Source: Pollenia angustigena
Lineage: Eukaryota; Arthropoda; Insecta; Diptera; Polleniidae
Assembly: GCA_930367215.1 (NCBI GenBank)
Contig: OV884058.1
Span: 215,368,208 to 215,432,207 of the forward strand
Length of the DNA stretch: 64,000 bases
Reading direction: 5' to 3'
The notes under the pieces are model-generated. The model ran no database searches, had not been told where the DNA came from, and saw only the letters and a list, made by a program, of their open reading frames with translations. Made by a program: the position numbers and the translations under genes. Shown in pieces: positions 10,022 through 21,639 of this stretch. Each line of letters begins with the position of its first letter. The first letter of the stretch is position 1.

Positions 10022-10540
10022 AATCCACCACTTGTAGTGAAGGGTACAAAAAAACAACAAAAACACCACATTACCAACACTGTATTACCATAGCCACTGT
10101 ATGTCCGTAGAAACCAAAATTGAATTGGTTTGTATGGTATGTTTATGTCGTTTTGGTAATACAGTGTTGGTATTGTAGTGTCACGTCTAATTGGACCTTT
10201 AAGGGAAAAAATTTGAGGCAGTCGTGGTATTTTTCTGGTATCTCAGCCATTTGTGGACCGGTCTTGCTGAATTTCAATAGCAAACAATTCCGGACCATAT
10301 GTGACATAAATGTAAAATAACCTATCCCCCATCATATATGGGGTCTTCGGAAAATCCATTTCAACGGACAGATGAACAGACGGTCAGACGGACATCGTTA
10401 ACTCAACTTCGCTCCTCATAAGGACCCAGAATATATATATATATACTTCATAGGGTCTAACATCAATATTATAGAAATTAAAAACGGAATGACAAACTTA
10501 TATATACCCTTTTCACCACCTGTGGTGAAGGGTATAAAAA
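10022..10540 (-). mobile_element. mini-me/Helentron-like repeat
   Basis: A palindrome CACCACCTGTGGTG followed by AAGGGTATAAAAA lies at about 10506-10530, with a related CACCACTTGTAGTG at 10026-10039. Between them lie a (TA) tract at 10431-10444 and a GTCY-type tract (read inversely) around 10368-10392, plus the inverse of GACCC...GTATATATATTCTGGGTC and of AAGTTTGTCATTCCGT. Such TA and GTCY tracts with a conserved core are described for the fly mini-me/DINE group. A plus-oriented relative starts at 59951. Confidence 0.55.
10072..10172. mobile_element. 101-bp inverted repeat element
   Basis: TACCAACACTGTATTACCA at 10072-10090 is repeated exactly inverted at 10154-10172. The middle is unique. 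It sits inside the mini-me-like repeat. Confidence 0.6.
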
Positions 10541-10570
10541 CTTAATGCACATATCGTCGCCTTAAGCTAA

Positions 10571-11453
10571 GATCCCACTATCGGCGCAATGTACCAATTT
10601 TTGGCGTATTTCATGTGCCGATAGTGTGAACGTTCAAAATGTTTTAATATGCGTAAATCTGTGCCGAAATTGTGCTGACTGTGGACAATCAAAATTAACC
10701 TAGATGCGCCGATAATGTGAACACTATTTAGCACAATGTGGAGCAATCAAATTGTTTAGTATGTACCGATTTTCATCGGCCACTTGTGCACCGATCACAG
10801 TCGCCAATCAGCGCCGATACAAGGGATGGCAAAACGAAATTTTTAAATTGCACAAACTGGTTACTAAAATTTTACTTTTTTGAGCTTAACTGTACCAAAA
10901 TTACATTTGTTTTATCTATTATTTATGTATTGAAACGTTAAATAGTACATTTGTACTACTAAATGAAAAAAAAAACAACTCGCTTTAACCAAAACATTGC
11001 AGTTGTATCGATGTTGCCATCCCTGGTTTGTAAACATTTGTTTACAAAACAACAATTACAAAAAAAAAGAACAAGTGCAATAAGTTTGAATGAAATTGAA
11101 TATATTTTTTATTATACATAGATATATTAACATATTATTTAAAATTGTTAGGAAACATAATTTAATATTCAGACGGAGAATTTTGCGAATTGCTAAAGTA
11201 AAATTATGTCTGCCAACAAGTAAATAAACAAAAACATTTGATTTAATTTGCCCAAATAGCACGATAGTGTGACCGCATTGTACCGATTATTGTCGCAATT
11301 GAGTTTTGGCCGATATGAACCGAAAAAAATTGTCACAATGTGCGACGATAATGGGACCACCTAAGAAAAAATTGTGCAATGTTTTTAAATGTGTGCCGAT
11401 ATAGCACGATAAAAATCGTCACAGATTGTGCTATTTGAGCCGATAGTGGGATC
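10571..11453. mobile_element. 883-bp TIR element, GATCCCACTATCGGC
   Basis: It starts GATCCCACTATCGGC and ends with the inverse GCCGATAGTGGGATC. The flanks TAAGCTAA and TAAGCTTT (10563-10570 and 11454-11461) share 6 of 8 bases. The subterminal regions are crowded with words such as GCCGATA.TGTGAAC and TGTACCGATT in both orientations, which look like repeated transposase-binding sites. There is no credible ORF. A hAT-like non-autonomous element is likely. Confidence 0.65.
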
Positions 11454-11461
11454 TAAGCTTT

Positions 11462-12150
11462 AGAGTGTAAAACTGCTAACTGAGTTTTTGATAAGTTAAT
11501 GGAAACTAAAACGCTCACTTTGTAATATTACTCTCAGAGTGGCATTAACAACGAAAAGTTTAATCTTTTTTTTATTTGGTTTAAGAATTTTGTACTTATT
11601 TAAATAAATTTCGGAATTGATTTTCGAAAGAAACCCCGTTTAGGATTGTTTTTAATACGTTTTAGTGTTATTCGTACTTGAAATTTTGAGTACGACTCGT
11701 GTTTAAAGTAATCATAAAATACTTGATTTATCCCAAGTGTTTTTCTTTCTGTGTGGTGTGAAATGTAAAAGGTAATGCGTTTAGGAAGTTATTGGTAAAC
11801 TGTTTGTTAACTATTTGCTGGGTTGTTGAGAAAAAGGCTACAACTTGCCACAATAAATCATGATCTAATTTTTCAGGTCAATCCGACGGTGCCTAGCCGT
11901 ACCGGGTGGGGCCCAAAGTTCCCCATATTATAAAAAAAACATATTTTCTATCAGATCTTTATAGTTATACTAGTTGAAAAGCCGAAAATCCAAAATATCG
12001 CTTCGTTACGATCTTCCGCAGAGAAAGTACTTCAAGTGTGCCAAATTTCAGCTTCCTATGTCATCAGATGGCTTCAGAAAGTTGCGGAAAGAATAGGAAA
12101 TACATGCAAACATCCTGACATACTAAGAAATTATATATTGTATAGATAGA
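11462..12150. other. Spacer, nothing recognised
   Basis: There is a small GC-richer patch at 11885-11920 (GTGCCTAGCCGTACCGGGTGG). The sequence 11980-12120 reads smoothly but has no open frame of note. Confidence 0.35.
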
Positions 12151-12152
12151 TT

Positions 12153-12495
12153 AACATATGTTCGCGCAACTCAAAAACGCTTTAGCTTATTGAAAAACTA
12201 AAAAAACCGAAATTCCGCAATAAAATTTACTTTAAGAAAGTTGAAACTTTTTTCTTTATGTTGGCTTTGGTTTTCGGGATACACCGTTATTTCTAAAATT
12301 AGGGAGGTTGCACAACATATGTTCGCGCAACACAAAAACGCTTTAGCTTATTAAAAACTAAAAAAAAAACCGAAATACCGCAATAAAATTTACTTTAAGA
12401 AAGTTGAAACTTTTTTCTTTATGTTGGCTTTGGTTTTCGGGATATACCGTTATTTCAAAAATTAAGGAGGTTGCACAACATATGTTCGCGTAACT
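12153..12495. repeat. Tandem duplication, ~162-bp unit, 2.1 copies
   Basis: The word AACATATGTTCGCGCAAC begins units at 12153 and 12314, and again (with one change) at 12477, giving periods of 161 and 163 bp. The two full units differ by a few substitutions and small indels. Each begins with the palindrome CATATG followed by TTCGCG. Confidence 0.85.
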
Positions 12496-12510
12496 AAAAT
12501 GTTAGTAATA

Positions 12511-12872
12511 TATTTTATAAGTTGTATAACACAAAGGTACAAAATAAAAATTTTTTGTGTTGATAAAATATTTGTAGCATTTCTTTACCAATTCAATGTC
12601 GCTGATTTTTAAACTGCACTTTTTTTTTATTCGGAAGCTTTTTGACTCTAAATTAGTTTCAAATATCTTATCAAGCAATTTTAAAAAAATTAAAGATTTT
12701 TATGTTTTAAAAATTCATTAAAAATAAATATTGCACGCAAATCACAGCTGATAGAAAAAAAGTGCGCTTTTAAAATCAGCGACATTGAATTGGTAAAGAA
12801 CTGCTACACATTTTCTAGCAACACAAAAAATGTTTAATTTTGTTCCCTTGTGTTATACAACTTATAAAATAA
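12511..12872. mobile_element. Long-arm inverted repeat (foldback MITE)
   Basis: Arms of about 115 bp (12511-12630 and 12755-12872) are inverted copies. They begin TATTTTATAAGTTGTATAAC and include AATTCAATGTCGCTGATTTT. The centre is AT-rich. TA flanks are possible but not decisive in this context. Confidence 0.7.
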
Positions 12873-12879
12873 AATCTTC

Positions 12880-14250
12880 TAAATTTATACTTTTATGGCA
12901 GTTTCGTAATAGCAGAATGCTTTTCAAATGGGATGAACTTAATTTAATTTACGTTGCTTGTGCCGAATAAAGAGAGGCACTGAAATGAATTTTTTTTTTC
13001 AGTTCAGGATAGAACTTGCCATCCAAATCTTTCCAGAACTCTACAATATTATGTTCGTCTTCGCTTCACAGTATGATTAGTTCTGATTGAATATCAAATT
13101 CGAAGTTGCTAACATTGCAACGAAAAGGGTTTTCGAAAAGATCTAAGATCTGTCTTGAAAATTATTGAAAAGTGTTTCAAATATTTCGGCATATTCATAT
13201 CTTTTGTCGATTTCGAGATTTCTATAAACAAGTGAAGTTTTTGGAAAATTGGAAAAATCACCAGTTTTAATTTCGGAAAAAATTAGAACCTGCTGTCACA
13301 TTTGCTTTTATCTGTATAGGATTACACATAAATTGTAGCAAAACAAAACTTGTTTAACTTGTTTTTTAAATATTTTTACTTACTTAAGAAAAGAGTTTTC
13401 AAAAAAAAAAAACCCACCGACGCGATTGGTACAGAAACAAAAATATTTTTACAAGCACAAAATACCAACAAATTCTTGTGGCTATTTTTTTCTTAATAAT
13501 TTCTGCATTTAGGTACGTCTTTTTAACGACAGAAAAAGGGACCCTTTTACAGGCATCAAAGAATTTTTTTTCACAAACAAAACACATATCGTTAGCTTAA
13601 ATGCAAAACAATGTAGATATTATTTGAAAATTACAAATAAATAGAATACAATATTTTTTCCTTAATAATATATCGGTTAACGCATTTTTATATGAAATAT
13701 TAAAAATTGATTTTAAATCTCAAATAATTACCATTTTACAAAGTTCTTTGCTTTGCATGTAAACTTATGAAATGTTACATTATTCTACATTTAAGTCTTA
13801 AAATTTAAACTCTAAATAAAAATTGCACGCAAGGCATTGGATGTTACCAAAAGCATTTTTGACCGCACAATATTTTTTGAGTGTTAGCTGAAACAAAATA
13901 ATATAGCATCCGCTAGACATGTACACTTGTCGAAGTCACATCGACGACTGAATTGAAGAGCATAAATATATGTCTAAGTATTGGTGTGCACAATTGTGCA
14001 AAGAAATGGAAATCCCTGATATAGAACGATTTTGTGCAAAATCTTATATTAACAAGTACATTCCGCCACTATTTATACTAGTTTTTGTAACAAAAGTATC
14101 AATGTTTTTAGGTGGTTGTTCACTGGTTGCTTAGGCCAGATCGTCAGGAAACTTCATCCAAAGATTTTAGAAAAACTAAAGATACTATACAAATAAAACT
14201 GTTAAGCGAATAAGAATTATAAACCCCAGTTTTACTGGTAGCAATATCAA
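12880..14250. other. AT-rich spacer, nothing recognised
   Basis: The open frames here are short, low-complexity and without domains. No TIRs, tandem repeats or RNA gene signals were supported. Confidence 0.4.
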
Positions 14251-14275
14251 AGTTTAAACAAAAAATCTCATTCAC

Positions 14276-14310
14276 CACTATTGGTGGTGGAGGGTATAAA
14301 AAAGTGGTAG
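14276..14310. repeat. Helentron/mini-me-type terminal hairpin
   Basis: CCACTATTGGTGGTGGAGGGTATAAAAA-like sequence around 14276-14306 matches the hairpin-plus-GGGTATA signature at 10506-10530 and 59951-59985. It is probably a solo end of that repeat type. Confidence 0.45.
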
Positions 14311-15811
14311 AAAAGTTTAACCTTACCCGCCCTGTAGTCTAGACTTTGTCCGTTTGACTACCATTCGTTTCTTTTTTTAGAACGCCCTGGGGCTTTAAAA
14401 AAATGGTCCTTTGGCGCGGAATCGTCATGTTGTTAGATAGATGGAAAGAGCTATCGATGGCAAATACTTCAAATAAATTTATGTTGTAACAATTAAACAA
14501 AATAAACCCTCAAAATTTACCGAAGTCCAGCATGTTTTATGTTTTTTTTGTATCTAATGTTGCTTTAATTTTCCTATACAAATTTACAAAAAATTTCTTA
14601 GAACTGTTTTGCCGTAAATATCAAATTTGCATTGTTAGTTGCTGTTATAAATGAACATATCGTACAATTTTCCTTTATAGCTCATTTCCGGAGTTCTTTA
14701 CACTACCATACCCCTAAAAAAAAGGCCGTTTAGCAATGTTACCATTTTTAAAAAATTTGTTTAACATCCCTCCTGGTTTATTGATTCTGTAATTTATTTT
14801 GAAATTTATACAATAAACCCTTGCTGTTTATTTTCCGTTTAGGAATTCAGGGATGGGGGGGGGGGGGGGGGGGCATGAGAGACTTAAACTTATCCAATCG
14901 ACGTATGTTTCCAATACAAATACACACATATTTGTGCATATGCGTCTGTGTGTAGATGTGTATCCATAAATGTTTCTAAGTAAAATTGCTTGGGCCATTA
15001 AATAATCCCTTCTTATCAAAATTGATTACAAAACATTAAGGCGTTAGATTGAAGCAGAAAGAGCAATAGAAATAAACAAAATGTTAATTTTTTTCTTCTT
15101 CATATTTATTTGAACGTTTGTTTTTCTTAAAAGAAAAAAATAATATGTATAAATCTTTCTCAAAATGTGTGTATTTTGGCTACATTTTAGTTTAGGGAAA
15201 TATATAGTTTTTTTTTTTTTTTTGTTTATTGAGTAGAATAAATTATGAAAGATTCAAGACTAGTTTTTTTTTTGTAAAGATTATAAATTTACTTTAAGGG
15301 TTAAAAGTTTTATTTTTTCCATCATGACTACTGCCCTTAATCTTATTACTGATTTACTTGCATAAGCTCTTGAGTTGTTTAGATAACAAAATTTGTCTGC
15401 TTTTTATCTTCTTCAAGTTCAGGTGTTTTATTTGTTTAAGTTTAATTTTTGTGCTTAAAGTAAGAAAAAAAACTTGCTTCTATTTAAATGTATTTTTATT
15501 TTTATTATCAACTCATACTGAATTATTCTTAATCAAACATCCTTTAAAGTCAATAAAAACTTGTTTGGTATGTCTCCTGGTTGGTTTGGTGCAAACGAAC
15601 ATTATTGCGAACAATTTTTAAATTGAACTATTTTTATAACATTTTTGTATTTTATTAAGCATTTATTGAAGTACGTTAGCTAACAAAACTTTATGTTTGA
15701 ATAAATAAACTTTTGTTGATTTGATTGAATTTCTGTTATTCAATAAACAAATGTATCACGATGGCTGTGCAGTGATTTGATTTACAGACAAAATATAACA
15801 CACGTGAGGGG
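14311..15811. other. AT-rich spacer with G homopolymer
   Basis: This contains a run of 19 consecutive G at 14855-14873 and T-rich tracts near 15210. One open frame of 87 codons (15358-15621) is hydrophobic, AT-biased and has no recognisable domain, so I do not call it. Confidence 0.4.
14855..14873 (+). repeat. (G)19 homopolymer
   Basis: There are nineteen G in a row in an otherwise AT-rich context. Similar tracts occur at 16695-16706 (12 G) and 39025-39044 (20 G). The length should be treated with care because homopolymers are error-prone in assemblies. Confidence 0.9.
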
Positions 15812-15850
15812 CAAGGCGAATTCATAGCAGGTGGTATTATAAACCGAGGT
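15812..15850. mobile_element. Solo M2 (CAAGGCGAATTC) terminus
   Basis: CAAGGCGAATTCATAGCAGG then TGG is the terminal motif of the hAT-like M2 family. The matching inverse end was not found downstream, so the element is truncated or its other end has decayed. Confidence 0.5.
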
Positions 15851-17830
15851 GATAACTTTTTTTAGGTTTAACATTGTTGGATGTCAAAATTTGTTTATTA
15901 TTTTTGTTAACATTTAAGTTAAAAACTTTCAGCAGGCATGAAAAAAAATTTCAACATAAAAAAACAGAGTGGAAAAAGTTTTAATAGAAAATAAATTAAA
16001 AAAAAGATAAAACAAACGTAAAAATGCGTTAATGGTCTCCAAAAATCTTTGAATTAATTCTGCACACAGTTCCAAAGCTTTTTGCGCAAATGGTTGTTTT
16101 GTTACACACATCAATTCCTCGTCTGAAAAGGATCTAAAAGCTTTTTACCAATTTTGCGGCCTTCTTTAAGGATTAGTATCTATACCCTATGATCGAAACA
16201 ATGTTTAACACGGATGACCCAGAGGAGTCATAGCTTTCTTAAGCAAACGTTTCGAGGATCGACCTTTAGCATCCGGTTTACCCTCGGCTATGACTTAAAT
16301 GGTATAGCACTTTTTACCCTACGTTTCCACATGCAAGTATCAACTTAAGCCCTGCACGAATGCATTTGTTTCTTTTTCACAGTTCTCCACACCAAGTTAT
16401 TGTTGTGTCAAATACTGTATTTTTTTTTTAAAAGTTCGAATGATACATTGTGAAAAACCAAATCAATGTTACAACAGTAGCTGGTTTCAAACAACTCGGT
16501 GTTAAGCAGTAGTTTGATTTAAACACTTCAATGCAATGTATAATTATGTGTGAACGTAAACACAACACACAACAATTGAGAGTCTATAACACCCCTGAAA
16601 GAAACCTGGGTGCAAGTGTCTCCAAGTCACCAGTTTTGTCGCCTATATTGGTGACATTGTCAATGTAGCAGGCGCGGATCCAGCTTGAGCCTTAGGGGGG
16701 GGGGGGATTTTGTATGATACAAAAAAGTAAAAAATTTGTTTTTAAAAGTTTATTAAAAACCATATGTGTATTAGGGTAAGTACTTTTTGTAATTTTTGCG
16801 AATATCAAATTCTTCATCGCATAGCCGTATAGACCGTGAAAAAATATTAAGAAATTATGTATTACTTTTTCGGGATCGTGAAGAAAGTTTCCGCACCAAA
16901 CGCGATAAAGTTTTGAATTTCAATTTTTCTCCTTACTATACAAAATTAACATTTAATTACAAAATTTTAAGTATTTTCTAATAATTTCATGAATATAACA
17001 ATTTCTTACCATTTGTACGGAAGAAGGGCGCAAAAAAATCGCGACTCTATTTCGCGGTTCTTTTAATAAACTAAATTTTAAAGGCAAATGATAGATGTTG
17101 TGATAGATGAGTTTTTTGGCGGATATATGAAACAGTGATAATTTTCAGCAGCGTAGTAATATATGCACGGAACGAGCTATTAAAGTTGCACAAGATATTT
17201 TTCCATTATGTAAATCAACTCGCTCTTTAAACTTAAATTTTATTTCATTAAACCCAAAAAAAATAGCTTAACATTTTTGTTATACAGTTGCTTATTTTAT
17301 GTATTTATGCCTGTGTTATTAAAAATATTTTAAATTTAATAAAGGCTTGAAAACCAAAGTTTGTATGAAAATTCTCCTTAATAAACGTTTATTAAATTTC
17401 ATAATAATTTATGTATATGGGAGCTAAAATATATAGCATATATAAACAATAAATGTACCATATACAATGTGTATGGAAATTAAAAAAAAGCTTTAGAAAT
17501 TGCATTTGGTGCGGAAACTTTTTTGGACAAAATGGCCTAAAAAAAATGGCCATCGCGTGGTGGGATGAAGAAATTTTTTCCAAAAAAAGTCATTACCCTA
17601 ATTAAAAATAACTCAACAAAAAGGTTAAATAAAATATAAGATCAGTTCAATATACATTAATCTTTTTAAATAAGCAATTTATGATTTCCTTGTCAGGCAA
17701 ATTTAGACAGTACAGTCAGTCTTTCTTCTGTCATTTATGGTCTGAGCCATGTTTTTATTCGACGAAGGGTAGGAAATGGCCTCCCGCTCTTAGATTTACT
17801 GACGAGCATTGAAAAGAAAATTTAAAATAT
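15851..17830. other. Unassigned spacer
   Basis: A slightly GC-richer stretch at 16140-16400 looks like old coding DNA, but no frame is open. A 12-G tract lies at 16695-16706. A small inverted repeat GTCACCAG...TTGGTGAC is at 16625-16654. Nothing else is supported. Confidence 0.35.
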
Positions 17831-17835
17831 TTTTC

Positions 17836-18470
17836 TTAGATATCTTCATCACAGTTTATTAAAGAATCTACAACGTTATCTGATAGATCAAGCTTAAGTT
17901 TAGATCTTAGTTGGTGTTCATCTCTTTTATCAAATATAATCAGCTCATCAGCTTGTTGTAGTTTTAACAGTTTTGTATCTGTATATGACTTGATTACACT
18001 TTGAGGTAGAAGTTTATATATGTTCAATACATTTAGGATATCCATTGGGAAAGTTGTTATGAGATCTTCTAAAATAAATTCAATAAGAGGAATATAACCT
18101 ACAACTCGGTAGAAATCTTCAACATTTTGGATGTGATTATTTCGGTCAAATCTTGTCTTTTCGATAGGAACCTCGATTTGAACGCAAATAACTTTAACTT
18201 TTTTTAGAAATCGCTTTAAATTGTTCTTCGGCTTTATTTCATTTCTCTTCAAGGCACATTATAAAAGTTTTGATAAGGCTTGATCCTTTTTACAATAAGT
18301 ATCACACTTAATATGTATACACTTGTTGCAAAGATGCATAATGAGGAGAGTTTGGCTCCCAAATACTTTGCTAAAACTGTTTTTCGCTTGGGATGATTAT
18401 ATTTAAAAAATTTTGTCGTTTCTTTAACAAATGAAACAACTTTTTGTATTAATGGCACTTTATTGCTTTT
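17836..18470 (-). pseudogene. hAT transposase (DUF4371 type), carboxyl half
   Basis: Two minus-strand frames, 18458-18249 and 18252-17836, join by a frameshift. The first reads MPLIQKVVSFVKETTKFF then KRKTVLAKYLGAKLSSLC, the second includes EDFYRVVGYIPLIEFILEDL. This order (VQxVVxFI, KR, then YRVxxYIPLLD-like) is the one I know from insect hAT proteins of the DUF4371/zinc-finger MYM-like group. The usual carboxyl dimerisation block is missing, and the frame ends at DSLINCDEDI. A likely amino-terminal part is at 20553-20762 on the same strand. Confidence 0.65.
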
Positions 18471-18479
18471 AGAAATTGA

Positions 18480-18707
18480 GTTGTTCGATTTATGAGAATA
18501 GCAAGGCGTTTGTCAAAGCTTTAAGAAAGTATTGATGATAGTGCCTTCGCACCAATTCACAGTGGTCCCAATGAAGAATTTAGCGCGAAAAAAGTCATAA
18601 CTCTTGTTTAAAAGCACTTAGAGGGATAAAATTTAGTGACTTAGTACGGTGCGAGCTCACGCCAAAAATGGGCGGATTCGATTGAGGGGGCGTGGCACTT
18701 TTCATAC
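18480..18707. other. Short spacer before the satellite
   Basis: This holds a GC-richer patch (GTGCGAGCTCACGCC and GGGGGCGTGGC, 18649-18695) with no ORF. Confidence 0.4.
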
Positions 18708-19484
18708 AAAACAAGTTGACATAATGACTGCGTTAATTTGTATATTTAAATATTTTCACTGAGAGCATAATGATTAATAAAAGTTGTAAAAATAGAAAAA
18801 AAGATAGGAATATTGTGTTTTAAAGGTTTTATTAAAAATAAGTTAGGTTATGTTAATTTTTTAAAACAAGTTGACATAATGACTGCGTTAATTTGTATAT
18901 TTAAATATTTTCACTGAGAGCATAATGATTAATAAAAGTTGTAAAAATAGAAAAAAAGATAGGAATATTGTGTTTTAAAGGTTTTATTAAAAATAAGTTA
19001 GGTTATGTTAATTTTTTAAAACAAGTTGACATAATGACTGCGTTAATTTGTATATTTAAATATTTTCACTGAGAGCATAATGATTAATAAAAGTTGTCAA
19101 AATAGAAAAAAAGATAGGAATATTGTGTTTTAAAGGTTTTATTAAAAATAAGTTAGGTTATGTTAATTTTTTAAAACAAGTTGACATAATGACTGCGTTA
19201 ATTTGTATATTTAAATATTTTCACTGAGAGCATAATGATTAATAAAAGTTGTAAAAATAGAAAAAAAAGATAGGAATATTGTGTTTTAAAGGTTTTATTA
19301 AAAATAAGTTAGGTTATGTTAATTTTTTAAAACAAGTTGACATAATGACTGCGTTAATTTGTATATTTAAATATTTTCACTGAGAGCATAATGATTAATA
19401 AAAGTTGTAAAAATAGAAAAAAAGATAGGAATATTGTGTTTTAAAGGTTTTATTAAAAATAAGTTAGGTTATGTTAATTTTTTA
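18708..19484. repeat. 155-bp satellite, five near-identical tandem copies
   Basis: The word ACAAGTTGACATAATGACTG starts at 18711, 18866, 19021, 19176 and 19332, giving periods of 155, 155, 155 and 156 bp. The copies differ by only one or two bases (one A insertion, one A-to-C change). Each contains TTAGGTTATGTTAATTTTTTAA at its end. The near identity implies recent amplification or homogenisation. It lies between the two fragments of the hAT pseudogene. Confidence 0.95.
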
Positions 19485-20552
19485 ATTAGGTTAATTTTTA
19501 TGTATAGCTTTCATTTTCATCATTTTTTATACCAATTTTCATAAAAATGTAATATATAACAGCATTAAATTTTTTTTCTTGCACCTTTTCAAAGAACCAA
19601 ACATTAAACAATTCTCTTTTGGTGATAGACATCGCAACTAAATGATTTGATATGAGGGCTTTCAGGCAGAAATCGGCAGGAAATTTTTTTACCATTTAAC
19701 TGGCCACATATCATAGATGATAACAATATACAATATTTTGCTAAATCGGGTTAAATTCACAATTAAAACTCTAACACAAGTTATAATGCAATTAAAATTG
19801 AACAATTGAAGCACAGCCGCGAATAACGTTTTAAGTTACAAAATAATAATTTTTCAGGAGAGCAAAAAAACGTTTTTTGACAGGCAGCATTATTTGTTTA
19901 AAAAATTTTTTTTTCTATTATTAAAAATAATGATAATAAAAACTTTAATGCAAAAGGCTTTCAAAACATTATTCCGCACTGCAAAACCATTTCGGTTTCA
20001 TCATTTTGTTAGTAACTTGCAATGTTCTTCCACTGGCTGACACTTTGTACGCCTTTTTGAAGGCGTTAAGGTGCATAGTTTTGGTTGATTTGATGTTTAA
20101 ACTGTGTAAGAGAATTAGGTCAACGGTTATCTGCAAAAAAATAGTTTTTGCAAAATGTGGCGTTTACAACGTTATTCGCGGCTGTGCTTCAATTAACGAA
20201 TACATCTCAGTTTTCACGTATTTTTTTCTGAACGAAATGCAAAATCGTCGGCATATTAGGAATTATAAAAAAAATACCCCAATTGTATAAATAAAACCTC
20301 CAAATAATAAGGAATATTATATTTTCGTTTTATTTGACAAGATTTTCAAACCGAACTAAAATATTGTCTTCTCTGTTATAAAAAAAAACTTAATCTATTG
20401 TTTGTCTTTAAAACAGTACTGCAGTATTAATATTGCTGATATAATAAAAAAATGTATACCGTTATGTAGGCTGAAGACTTGTCATTACAAAACCAAACAA
20501 AAAATTCACATATGTACGATCCGACAAAAAGACTTTTTTCGGGCTAAACTAG
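19485..20552. other. AT-rich spacer between hAT fragments
   Basis: A minus frame at 19695-19498 and a plus frame at 20006-20290 are open but have no domain that I recognise. They may be decayed parts of the hAT element. Confidence 0.3.
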
Positions 20553-20762
20553 TCATTGGGACCACCGTGCAATTGACACATCAACGTCATCAATATCTTT
20601 TGAAGCCTCTTCAAATGCGTTCACAACAAAGCCAATAAATTCTTCCGTAAAAACTTTTTGTTGTATGTTGAAGTATCTTAAAGATAAGGAAATCTGGCTT
20701 TTCCCCGACGAATCCGTGCTCTCGTCAAAAATTATCGAATAGAATTTTGATTCATATAACAC
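20553..20762 (-). pseudogene. hAT transposase (DUF4371 type), catalytic-core fragment
   Basis: The minus-strand frame reads [20 protein letters not shown] then [19 protein letters not shown]. The F-x-I-x-D-E-T/S-T-D motif followed by a Q-x-SLxLRY segment is the standard first catalytic block of DUF4371-type hAT transposases. Only about 70 codons remain. With 17836-18470 on the same strand it probably represents one old element, split by the 155-bp satellite and other DNA. Confidence 0.7.
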
Positions 20763-21129
20763 ATAAATATATACATATTATTATTTTAAACATATTAATG
20801 ACGGAATTATGAAAATTTATGAATTATTTCAGTGATTAACAAATAACTTGAATATATGATTAATCATCTCGATTTTGATGTGATTAGAGCTTAATCACAC
20901 TCGAGTTGCTTAAAGAACCCAAGTGTGAACATATTATAAGTGTCACAATATTGCCTTTGAAAACGATGTGGTAGATGATAATCCAACATCAAAAAATACC
21001 GAACTTGTTCCAATGGAAAACACATTAAGAGGGACAGCGGTTGTTCTACGCAGGAGGATTCTCAGCCCATTCAAGGAACACACGATGCAATTGATGGTCC
21101 GCTGGTTAGATCTTATACGGATGTAAGCC

Positions 21130-21400
21130 AAGATCTTTCCTCTTTTGCATTGACGTCTACAGCGGCGATGACTTCTTCTTAACGCACTGACCGAGCTTCA
21201 TTTGGATAGCCATTATCCAAGAGAGTAAATTTGGTTATGAATCGATCAATACTACGATTGCGCACTAGCTGCTCAGATGAACGGTTATGTGTACCGTGAA
21301 CTTGGCGAAGTGCTCTATAAGTTTGGCGAACAGAGCGCGAATTTTAGAAATATGATTTGTAAACATTTTTCTGGATTTGCCAAAATAAAGTCAACCACAT
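21130..21400 (-). pseudogene. mariner-like transposase, amino-terminal fragment
   Basis: The minus strand, read across frameshifts, gives SVRQTYRALRQVHGTHNR then an FITKFTLLDNG-like segment, the same helix-turn-helix region as at 5340 and 38110. Nucleotide similarity to 37985-38130 (TGTACGCCATG..., AAGTTTGGCGAATAGA) supports this. The catalytic part is absent. Confidence 0.6.
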
Positions 21401-21639
21401 CATTCGTATGACAGCTAGTGTTGCTGTTGTCCCTAACGGAAGCTTTATATGTCTTGAAAAAACACCGTCAAAAGAGTGTTTAACGTAAAGATGCAGGATA
21501 TACACACAAGATCTTTGACACATGGTTTGTGTCTTGAATAACTGTATTCCTTTTTGAGAAGTAAACGAACCTCTGTCTTTTTCACACTAAGCCATTAAAC
21601 AAAATGTGCAAACAGCAAAGCTTTTTAACTTGCTTCGAA

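Noticed and set aside
13399..13587. 62-codon minus ORF
   Set aside because: Short, hydrophobic, no domain; expected by chance in this composition.
17392..17583. 63-codon minus ORF
   Set aside because: Low-complexity, AT-biased and without homologous pattern.
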